DNA from: Rhodococcus globerulus NBRC 14531
Lineage (GTDB): Bacteria; Actinomycetota; Actinomycetes; Mycobacteriales; Mycobacteriaceae
DNA: 64,000 nt
Direction: 5' to 3'
NCBI RefSeq assembly: GCF_001894805.1
Contig: NZ_BCWX01000004.1
Span: 434,001 to 498,000 of the forward strand
Made by a program: the position numbers and the translations under genes. Of the stretch, positions 1-6,817 are shown one piece after another (positions within the stretch are counted from its first letter, which is position 1; each line of letters opens with the position of its first letter). The notes under the pieces are model-generated. The model made no database searches and had not been told where the DNA came from. It saw only the letters and a program-made list of their open reading frames with translations.

Positions 1-268
1 GATCCGCGGGTAGAACGTGAGCCCACCCTCCCTCTCGGTGGATGTCGTCACGCACGCGCTCGAGTTCGTCAATGCCTCGGGCAACCAGGATCATCTCGGC
101 ACCACGAGCCGCCAACATGTGCGCGGTTGCCTCCCCGATACCGGACGACGCCCCGGTCAGCACGATGGTTCTCTCCGAAAGGTCGACGCGGGGGCGCGGA
201 AGCAGCGAACCAAGCCTCGTGGGCGGATTCAACACGAAATTGCCCACCAGCCTGCTGATCATCGTCAT
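1..268 (-). CDS. Short-chain dehydrogenase/reductase, N-terminal part (cut by window edge)
   Basis: Only the first 89 codons are present; the gene runs off the left edge. The start is the ATG at 266-268, preceded by AAAGGACAGG. After a roughly 30-residue N-terminal extension comes a Rossmann core with the SDR cofactor motif TGASSGIG, then [14 protein letters not shown] and the [10 protein letters not shown] stretch where SDRs usually carry the adenine-contacting Asp. The catalytic Tyr-x3-Lys lies outside the window, so substrate cannot be judged. It is divergent from the diiron oxygenase gene at 562, with 293 bases between them. An NAD(P)-dependent oxidoreductase is secure; anything narrower is not. 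Confidence 0.85.
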   Translation of the reverse strand, partial: MTMISRLVGNFVLNPPTRLGSLLPRPRVDLSERTIVLTGASSGIGEATAHMLAARGAEMILVARGIDELERVRDDIHREGGWAHVLPAD

Positions 269-382
269 CGCCTGTCCTTTTCTATAGGTTGACGAGATTA
301 CCGAGCAGTAAGTTATTGCGCGCCCATACGCCAGAAGATCGCGGAAACGCCCACGAAGCAGCAGGCAAAGCGTGACCCACAA

Positions 383-400
383 AGCTACTGACCAGTAGCT
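383..400. promoter_or_regulatory. Perfect palindrome, probable TetR-type operator
   Basis: AGCTACTG-AC-CAGTAGCT is an 18-bp perfect inverted repeat with a 2-nt centre, lying in the divergent SDR/oxygenase intergenic region about 160 bases before the oxygenase ATG and 115 bases before the SDR ATG. Size and symmetry suit a TetR-family dimer. No regulator gene adjoins it inside the window. Confidence 0.5.
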
Positions 401-561
401 CATGCCGCTTGTCGATCGAGAACTGTCTGGGACTAGCTTTTCCTGATACCTGTGGTTACATTAAAGCCAGACCGAGTGCCTGCGATCACACGAACCGGCC
501 CTCGATACCACCGAAACCGCACGTAAGACCAGCGGTGACCGCGACAAAGAGGGAGACGCAC

Positions 562-1569
562 ATGACGCTGACAACGCCGTTCGACAAGAACGCGGAAGCA
601 TCCGACGACTCGTACAACGAGACACTTCGCCTCCTGTCCGAAGGATCCGTGAACAAGCACTTCGATCCGTATCTCGATATCGACTGGGATGCCCCCGAAT
701 TTGCGGTCACGCCCGGCGATACGCGCTGGATCCTCCCGGCTGAGACGGATCCGCTCGGCGCCCACCCGTGGTACCAGGCTCAGCCGATCGACAAACAAAT
801 CGAAATCGGGATGTGGCGTCAGGCCAACGTCGCGAAGGTCGGCCTGCAGTTCGAGAACATCCTGATCCGCGGCATGATGCAGTACGTTTTTTCACTTCCC
901 AACCAGTCGGCCGAGGCACGCTACTGCACTCACGAATCCGTCGAAGAGTGCAACCACACCATGATGTTCCAGGAAATGGTGAACCGCATCGGCGCCGACG
1001 CTCCGGGCATGAATCGCGTGATGCGCATGCTGGCGCCGTTCATCCCACTTGCTGCCGGCCCCTTCCCGGAACTCTTCTTCGTGGGTGTCCTCGCAGGCGA
1101 AGAACCTATCGACCACATCCAGAAGAGCATCCTGCGCTCCGGGGGCGATATCCACCCGATCATGGCGTCCGTCATGGCAATTCACGTTGCCGAAGAAGCG
1201 CGTCATATCTCGTTTGCGCACAAACTTCTGAGCCGACGCATCCCGCTGATGTCGCGGCCGAGCCGCTTTGTCCTGTCGCTCCTCTTCCCGATCACCATGC
1301 GAATCCTGTGCGATGCCATCGTGATTCCGCCCAACACATTCTGGAAGCAGTTCGACATCCCGAAGTCCGTCAAGAAGGACTTGTTCTGGGAGCTACCGGA
1401 ATCGCGTCAGACGCTGCGCAACTACTTCGGCGACGTCCGCATGCTCGCAACAGAGACGGGTTTGATGAACCGCGCGTCGCGATTGGTGTGGAAGGCCTGC
1501 AAGATGGACGGCCGCGCATCACGTTTCCGCAGCGAACCCCACCGCAGCGCACACAACGCTGCCGCCTAA
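562..1569 (+). CDS. AurF-like diiron oxygenase
   Basis: A 335-residue protein of the p-aminobenzoate N-oxygenase (AurF) family, a ferritin-fold non-haem diiron enzyme. The carboxylate/histidine ligand set is visible: E98 in a FENIL helix, EECNH at 128-132, EEPIDH at 180-185 and EEARHISFA at 211-219. AurF enzymes oxygenate aryl amines, but relatives act on other substrates, so the substrate here is unknown. The ATG at 562 follows GGGAGACGCAC; a TTG 51 codons upstream in frame has no ribosome site and its extension is not conserved-looking. It is followed after 22 bases by a ferredoxin-fused reductase, the expected electron donor. From memory, the M. tuberculosis Rv0885-fprB pair has the same arrangement. 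Confidence 0.85.
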   Translation: MTLTTPFDKNAEASDDSYNETLRLLSEGSVNKHFDPYLDIDWDAPEFAVTPGDTRWILPAETDPLGAHPWYQAQPIDKQIEIGMWRQANVAKVGLQFENILIRGMMQYVFSLPNQSAEARYCTHESVEECNHTMMFQEMVNRIGADAPGMNRVMRMLAPFIPLAAGPFPELFFVGVLAGEEPIDHIQKSILRSGGDIHPIMASVMAIHVAEEARHISFAHKLLSRRIPLMSRPSRFVLSLLFPITMRILCDAIVIPPNTFWKQFDIPKSVKKDLFWELPESRQTLRNYFGDVRMLATETGLMNRASRLVWKACKMDGRASRFRSEPHRSAHNAAA

Positions 1570-1591
1570 TCCGAGATCGGACCCAACCGCC

Positions 1592-3289
1592 ATGCCACAC
1601 GTAGTCACGCAGTCCTGCTGCAGCGACGCCTCGTGCGTCTACGCCTGCCCGGTCAATTGCATTCATCCGACGCCGGACGAACCGGATTTCCTCACCGCCG
1701 AGATGTTGCACATCGATCCACAGGCCTGCGTCGACTGCGGCGCATGCGTCTCGGCCTGCCCGGTCGACGCCATTGTTCCCGAGTCGAAACTGGCTGAACC
1801 GCAGCGGGTTTTCCTCTCGATCAACGCAGATTTCTACAAGGAGCAGCGGCCCCGCCCGTTACTTGCCAAGGTGATCCCAGCCGCGACTATCGACCAGGGG
1901 CGTCCGCCGCTGCGAGTTGCGATCGTCGGCTCCGGTCCGTCCGCGATGTACGCGGCAGACGAGTTGCTCACGCAACCCGGTGTGCAGGTCAACGTCTTCG
2001 ATCGGCTACCCGTTCCCTACGGCTTGGTTCGCGCCGGCGTGGCACCTGATCATCAGAAGACCAAGCAGGTCACGCGACTGTTCGACAAGATCGCCGCGCA
2101 GCGGGGTTTCGAGTTCTACCTCAACGTGGAGATCGGTAAACACCTCACTCACGACGAACTTCTCGAGAACCACCATGCCGTTCTCTACGCAGTCGGCGCT
2201 TCATCCGATCGCGGCCTTGGCATCCCGGGCGCAGACCTCCCCGGAACTGCGTCGGCCACCGATTTCGTGGCCTGGTACAACGGTCATCCCGATCATGTCG
2301 ACGATGTCTTCGACCTTTCACATCGGCGGGCCGTCATCATCGGAAACGGCAACGTCGCACTTGACGTTGCCCGCATTCTGACGGCAGATCCCGAAAAGCT
2401 GGCCGGCACCGACATCTCTGCTCACGCGCTCGCAGCGTTACGGAAGAGTCGGATCGAAGAAGTAGTGATCGTCGGCCGACGCGGAATTGCGCAGTCTGCC
2501 TTCACCGTTCCCGAGTTCACCGGCCTGTTGGCGCTACCGGATATCGAACTGTCCGTCGGCCCGGACGACATGGTTCTCGACCCGATCACCGAGAAAGCCG
2601 ACTCACTGCCGCACGCTGTCGAGCAGAAACTCCGACTCCTCGAAGCGCTGAAGAATCGCGATCATGTCGAAGTCGGAAGCAAACGCATCACTTTGCGCTA
2701 CCTACTGACGCCAACCGAGATTTCCGGTGAGGACCGCGTCAGCGGGATCGAATTCGAGCGCAACACGCTTGTCGACGCCGACGGGACTGTCCGCATCGAA
2801 CCCACCGGAGATACGGAAACCATCGATGCCGGCCTGGTACTCACGTCCATCGGATACCGCGGTGTACCCATCGCGGGTGTTCCATTCGACGAGCGCACCT
2901 CGGTTATCCCGAACGAGGGAGGCCGCGTTAACGAGGCACCCGGCGTGTACGCGACGGGCTGGATCAAGCGCGGACCAAGCGGCTTCATCGGCACCAACAA
3001 ATCCTGCGCACAGGAAACCGTCCGGATGCTCGTCGACGACTTCAACCACGGACGTCTGCGTACCCCGGCGCCCGACACTGCTGCCCTCGATCGGCTGGTC
3101 CGGGCGCGACAGAATGGCGTCGTCGATCGAGCCGGTTGGCATGCCATCGACAAAGCCGAAGTCGATCGCGGCGTCGCGCACGGACGCGTTCGGGAGAAGA
3201 TCCTCGACCAGGGTGAAGTGTCGTCCATCGTCGGAGCTGCAGGCCAGGTGAAACCACCACGTCGAAAGCTCTGGAAAGCGTCCCACTGA
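1592..3289 (+). CDS. fprB: Ferredoxin-fused ferredoxin/NADP reductase (FprB type)
   Basis: A 565-residue fusion. Residues 1-65 are a bacterial ferredoxin domain with two cysteine clusters (C15, C19, C23 and C46-x2-C49-x2-C52-x3-C56-Pro). The rest is an adrenodoxin-reductase-type flavoprotein with an FAD motif VGSGPSAMYAA near residue 110 and an NADP motif GNGNVALDVA near 250. The length is close to mycobacterial FprB (about 575). It should pass electrons from NADPH through FAD to its own iron-sulfur domain and on to an acceptor; the diiron oxygenase 22 bases upstream in the same transcript is the obvious candidate. Acceptor identity is inferred from position only. Confidence 0.9.
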   Translation: MPHVVTQSCCSDASCVYACPVNCIHPTPDEPDFLTAEMLHIDPQACVDCGACVSACPVDAIVPESKLAEPQRVFLSINADFYKEQRPRPLLAKVIPAATIDQGRPPLRVAIVGSGPSAMYAADELLTQPGVQVNVFDRLPVPYGLVRAGVAPDHQKTKQVTRLFDKIAAQRGFEFYLNVEIGKHLTHDELLENHHAVLYAVGASSDRGLGIPGADLPGTASATDFVAWYNGHPDHVDDVFDLSHRRAVIIGNGNVALDVARILTADPEKLAGTDISAHALAALRKSRIEEVVIVGRRGIAQSAFTVPEFTGLLALPDIELSVGPDDMVLDPITEKADSLPHAVEQKLRLLEALKNRDHVEVGSKRITLRYLLTPTEISGEDRVSGIEFERNTLVDADGTVRIEPTGDTETIDAGLVLTSIGYRGVPIAGVPFDERTSVIPNEGGRVNEAPGVYATGWIKRGPSGFIGTNKSCAQETVRMLVDDFNHGRLRTPAPDTAALDRLVRARQNGVVDRAGWHAIDKAEVDRGVAHGRVREKILDQGEVSSIVGAAGQVKPPRRKLWKASH

Positions 3290-3330
3290 CCGAAAATTTC
3301 GCCCCATCTGCGCTGCTTATCGTGTAATAC

Positions 3331-3344
3331 TGCAACCTGTTCCA
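3331..3344. promoter_or_regulatory. KstR-type operator upstream of the DUF35/thiolase pair
   Basis: TGCAACCTGTTCCA fits the published KstR consensus TnnAACnnGTTnnA at every fixed position. It sits in a longer palindrome at 3329-3346 (ACTG...CAGT outer arms, AAC...GTT inner arms), 60 bases before the ATG at 3404. KstR is the TetR-family repressor of steroid catabolism genes in mycobacteria and rhodococci. The KstR gene itself is not in the window. Confidence 0.6.
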
Positions 3345-3403
3345 GTAAGCGGCACAGCGAGCCACGATCCTCGGATCCGGCACGCCCACCAGATGAGGTT
3401 TGC

Positions 3404-3880
3404 ATGAGCGAGACTGCAACGTCGGCACCGAGCGGCAGCGTGACACCTGCGGTGGAGGGTTGGTTTACTACCGGCCCCGAACCTGCTCTGATCGGCACGA
3501 AGTGCCAATCCTGCGGCACCATTTCCTTCCCGCGCGAGACCACGTTCTGCAAGAACCCGAGCTGCTCGGGTGAAGAGTTCGGCGACGTCGAACTTTCCCG
3601 CCGGGGCACGGTCTGGTCGTACACCGACGCGCAGTACCAGCCGCCGCCGCCGTACATCCCCAGCTCCGACCCGTACGTGCCGTTTGCACTGGCCGCCGTC
3701 GAATTGCCCGAGGGCATCGTCATCCTCGGCCAGGTAGCCGACGGATTCGGCGTCGACGATCTCAAGGTGGGTAATACCGTCGAATTGGTTGTCGAGCCGC
3801 TGTACACCGACGAAACCGGAGTTCGTACGACGTGGCGCTGGAAGCCTGTCGCCGCAGCTGATCAGGAGTCGCAGTCATGA
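3404..3880 (+). CDS. DUF35 zinc-ribbon/OB-fold protein, thiolase partner
   Basis: A 158-residue DUF35 protein. The N-terminal rubredoxin-like zinc ribbon has cysteines C34, C37, C49 and C54; the rest is the acyl-CoA-binding OB fold (VPFALAAVELPEGIVILGQV). DUF35 proteins form complexes with SCP2-type thiolases or aldolases and supply part of the CoA-ester site, as ChsH2 does with Ltp2 in steroid side-chain degradation. The gene overlaps the downstream thiolase by 4 bases (ATGA), a coupling seen for obligate partners, and a KstR-type box lies upstream. A role in acyl-CoA chain shortening or aldol cleavage is inferred; the CoA ester is unknown. Confidence 0.88.
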   Translation: MSETATSAPSGSVTPAVEGWFTTGPEPALIGTKCQSCGTISFPRETTFCKNPSCSGEEFGDVELSRRGTVWSYTDAQYQPPPPYIPSSDPYVPFALAAVELPEGIVILGQVADGFGVDDLKVGNTVELVVEPLYTDETGVRTTWRWKPVAAADQESQS

Positions 3881-5067
3881 GCAAGGACGTCGCAGTACTC
3901 GGTGTAGGTATGCACCCCTGGGGCAAGTGGGGCCAGTCGTTCGTGAAGTACGGCGTTGCCGCCGCACGCGCCGCCCTCGCTGATTCCGGCGTGGACTGGA
4001 AGGATGTCGACTTCATCGTCGGCGGCGAAACCGTCCGCAACGGATACGGCGGATACGTCGCCGGAGCCACGTTCGCTCAGGCCCTCGGCTGGAACGGCGC
4101 TCGCGTCGCCACGTCGTACGCAGCGTGCGCGACGGGTGCGCAGGCACTCGACACAGCTCGCGCCCGAATCCTGGCCGGCCTCAGCGAAGTTGCCTTGGTC
4201 GTCGGCGCAGACACCACGCCGAAGGGCTTCCTCGCTCCCGTCGCCGGTGAGCGTTGGGACGACCCGGACTGGCTGCGCTTCCGCCTCATGGGCATGACCA
4301 ACCCGGCGTACTTCGCACTCAATGCGCGTCGACGCATCGATCTGTACGGCGCCACCGCCGAGGACTTCGCAAACGTGAAGGTGAAGAACGCGAAGCACGG
4401 TCTGAGCAACCCCAACGCGCGTTACCGCAAGGAAGTCACCGTCGAGAACGTGCTGGCATCCCCCGTGGTGTCCAACCCGCTACACCTCCTCGACATCTGC
4501 GCCACTTCGGACGGCGGCGCAGCCATCCTGCTGACGTCCATGGAATACGCCCGCAAGATGGGCATCGCGGAACCTGTTCGCATCAAGGCGATTTCGACGG
4601 TCACTCCGACGTTCCCGCAGACGATCATGGACATGCCGAACTTCTCGACCGACTCCAGCTCCGCGGTCTCGGCTCCGGAGCGCACGTTCAAGGAATCCAT
4701 CGGCTACGCGGCGTACGAAGAAGCCGGCATCTCCCCGGAGGACGTCGACGTCGCCGAGGTCTACGACCTCGCCACGTCCGTCGAACTCGACTGGATCGAA
4801 GACCTTGCACTCTGCAAGCGCGGCGAAGCCGAACACCTCCTGCGCGCAGGCGACACCACCATAGGTGGCCGCATCCCGGTCAATCCGTCCGGTGGCCTCG
4901 CCTGCTTCGGTGAAGCTGTTCCCGCCCAGGCACTTGCGCAGGTGTGCGAGCTCACCTGGCAGCTGCGCGGACAAGCCGAAGGCCGTCAGGTCGAAGGCGC
5001 CCGCATCGGCATCACCGCCAACCAGGGCCTCTTCGGCCATGGCTCCTCGGTGATCGTTTCCGCTTAA
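3877..5067 (+). CDS. SCP2/lipid-transfer-type thiolase
   Basis: A 396-residue thiolase-superfamily protein of the lipid-transfer (SCP-x/Ltp) branch. The nucleophile region is SYAACATGAQAL with C84 in place of the classical CGSG loop; GGLACFGEAVPA and the terminal GHGSS loop mark the other active-site segments. It starts inside the stop of the DUF35 gene (ATGA overlap), so the two are probably one heteromeric enzyme. Such pairs either cleave beta-ketoacyl-CoA or act as retro-aldolases; the sequence does not settle which. With the KstR-type box upstream, steroid or isoprenoid acyl-CoA is the best guess. Confidence 0.87.
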   Translation: MSKDVAVLGVGMHPWGKWGQSFVKYGVAAARAALADSGVDWKDVDFIVGGETVRNGYGGYVAGATFAQALGWNGARVATSYAACATGAQALDTARARILAGLSEVALVVGADTTPKGFLAPVAGERWDDPDWLRFRLMGMTNPAYFALNARRRIDLYGATAEDFANVKVKNAKHGLSNPNARYRKEVTVENVLASPVVSNPLHLLDICATSDGGAAILLTSMEYARKMGIAEPVRIKAISTVTPTFPQTIMDMPNFSTDSSSAVSAPERTFKESIGYAAYEEAGISPEDVDVAEVYDLATSVELDWIEDLALCKRGEAEHLLRAGDTTIGGRIPVNPSGGLACFGEAVPAQALAQVCELTWQLRGQAEGRQVEGARIGITANQGLFGHGSSVIVSA

Positions 5068-5079
5068 CCCGCCTTACTG

Positions 5080-5119
5080 TCGTGGCGGTCGCACACTTAA
5101 CTGTGAGCGGCCGCCACGA
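5080..5119. terminator. Hairpin between convergent genes
   Basis: TCGTGGCGG at 5080-5088 pairs exactly with CCGCCACGA at 5111-5119, with an inner CACA/TGTG pairing. It spans the end of the thiolase transcript and the last codons of the convergent hydrolase, so it could stop transcription in both directions. No long T-run follows. Confidence 0.5.
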
Positions 5120-5903
5120 TCACGTCTGCGACCGCACCCGGCTGCGAGACCAGCGAAGCGTGAGACGTCGGGAGTTCGCTGGTGGTCGCGCCCATCCGGT
5201 TTGCCATGAACCGTTGTGCTGTAGCCGGAATCACCCGATCGTTACCAGCCACCAGGTACCACGTCGGTGTGTTCGCCCAGGACGGCGGACCGCCGAGTTC
5301 AAGGTTCGCCCAGAGCGCCGCAGACTTTTGATGCGTCAACATCGTTGCCGCCGTCTCGTCCGAAACATCTTGCGCAAAAACCGAATGGAAGTACTCGTCG
5401 GTCACATATCCGTCGACGTTCTTACCGCCAATCGCGTGAGCGTCGTCGACGATCTTCAACCCCAGTGCGGGAGGTAGCAATTGGCTGCCCGGGAACCGAA
5501 TGGGATCGATCGTGATCTGGACCGGCTCACCCTCCACCGGAGCAAAAGCCGCGATGTACACCATCGACTGCACCTTCGGATCGTGCACATTGGTGATCAC
5601 GGCGCCCCCGTACGAATGTCCGACCAAAACTACCGGACCGTCGATATCCGCGACGGTCTTCTCGATCACTGCCGAGTCGTACGACGGCCCCCGCAGCGGA
5701 TTATCCGGAGTCACAACCTCATAGCCGCGCGAACGCAAATCGGCGGCCACACCATCCCAGCTTGTTGCGTCGGCAAAAGCCCCGTGGACCAGGACCACAG
5801 TTGGCTGGGGCGCGGCACTCGCGCCGCCGGAACCGAGGATGATTCCAGCAGTCGACACCACCACTACCGACAGAATTGCGGTGAATACACGGGAAATCTT
5901 CAT
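5097..5903 (-). CDS. Secreted alpha/beta hydrolase (EstC/salicylate-esterase-like)
   Basis: A 268-residue protein with a Sec signal peptide (hydrophobic core, cleavage likely after GASA near residue 31). The mature part is a compact alpha/beta hydrolase: oxyanion loop VLVHGAFADATSW, nucleophile elbow GHSYGG, and a late catalytic His in TSHASLVSQP. This is the layout of the EstC/plant methyl-salicylate-esterase-like group, small-ester carboxylesterases. The ATG at 5901-5903 is chosen because GAAGGAAAC precedes it and the signal peptide starts there; the 24-codon upstream extension is not signal-like. It lies downstream of the ankyrin lipoprotein gene on the same strand with 111 bases between. 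The substrate is unknown. Confidence 0.85.
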   Translation of the reverse strand: MKISRVFTAILSVVVVSTAGIILGSGGASAAPQPTVVLVHGAFADATSWDGVAADLRSRGYEVVTPDNPLRGPSYDSAVIEKTVADIDGPVVLVGHSYGGAVITNVHDPKVQSMVYIAAFAPVEGEPVQITIDPIRFPGSQLLPPALGLKIVDDAHAIGGKNVDGYVTDEYFHSVFAQDVSDETAATMLTHQKSAALWANLELGGPPSWANTPTWYLVAGNDRVIPATAQRFMANRMGATTSELPTSHASLVSQPGAVADVIVAAAHS

Positions 5904-6014
5904 GTGTTTCCTTCGAGTCGGATGGGCGATCAGCTCGGGCGAGACATCACGCCCAGCGGAATACCCCCATCCCACCGATGAAAACCGACGGGTCAGAACT
6001 CCGTATTAATTCCG

Positions 6015-6665
6015 TCAGCGCCGAGAAGTCAGCAGCGCAGCAACATCGGCCTGTCCCAGATTCTGCGCGTTCTCCAACGCTGTCCGTCCGCGTGCGTCCC
6101 TGATCTCCTGATCCGCCCCGGCGTCGAGCAGCTGTGTGATCACGTCGAGGTAGCGCGGCGAACCGTCACCGTAGACAACAGCCTCGAGCAAAGCCGTCCA
6201 CCCCGGGTCGTTGATGTGATTGACAGGCACTCCGGCCGCGATCAGCATCCGAACCGTGTCGACGTGCGCGTGCTCGCTGGCGGGAATCAAAGCGGTGCCA
6301 CCGAATCGGTTGACACTGCGGACATCCGCTCCGTGACTGAGCGTCAACGCGAGAATCTGGTTCAAACCTTCCGCTCCGGCGTACAGGAAGGCCGAATCCT
6401 GAATGGAATCCTTGGCGTTCACGTCGGCACCGGCCAGGATCAGGGCGGTTGCCGCCTCCACGTCGTTGGCTTTGGTGGCCGCGATCAACGCCCGCTCGGA
6501 TTCAGGAGTCGACCGAGCCGGGGCAACCGATGGCTCTGATGACGTGGATGCTTCGGCAGAAGCGACGGGCGCCGAAGGCGAAGTTGCAGGTGACGCCGCC
6601 GAACCACAACCAGCCACGGCAAGAACAACGCCTGCGGCAAGAACGATTCCCGACTTCCGATTCAC
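6015..6665 (-). CDS. Ankyrin-repeat lipoprotein
   Basis: A 216-residue protein with a lipoprotein signal peptide (lipobox VAGC, Cys near residue 20), a Ser/Pro/Ala-rich linker to about residue 45, and four to five ankyrin repeats to the end. Repeat cores are visible as AATALILAGADVNAKD, LALTLSHGADVRSVN, TVRMLIAAGVPVNHIN and VITQLLDAGADQEIRD. It is probably anchored on the outer face of the membrane and used for protein binding; no enzymatic motif is seen. It is divergent from the LuxR regulator gene at 6818, whose function might be linked only by position. Confidence 0.88.
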   Translation of the reverse strand: MNRKSGIVLAAGVVLAVAGCGSAASPATSPSAPVASAEASTSSEPSVAPARSTPESERALIAATKANDVEAATALILAGADVNAKDSIQDSAFLYAGAEGLNQILALTLSHGADVRSVNRFGGTALIPASEHAHVDTVRMLIAAGVPVNHINDPGWTALLEAVVYGDGSPRYLDVITQLLDAGADQEIRDARGRTALENAQNLGQADVAALLTSRR

Positions 6666-6817
6666 CGTTCACAGTGTTCCACAATCCGAAATGGCCGATA
6701 TACCTCGCACCGGGACCTTGGTCACCATCTTCTTGCCCGCTGATTAGCAAACGTCCGGTTTGGGTAATTGCCGTAACGGGACTACACCGCGTCGCACTCA
6801 CCAACTTCAGGAGTTTG

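Noticed and set aside
2698-3807. 369-codon minus-strand frame over fprB and the DUF35 gene
   Set aside because: Antisense shadow; Ser/Thr/Arg-rich translation with no motif, and the + strand genes are unambiguous.
6449-6817. Upstream extension of the LuxR-family frame
   Set aside because: It overlaps the opposite-strand ankyrin lipoprotein gene and lacks a ribosome site, whereas AGGAG precedes the ATG at 6818.
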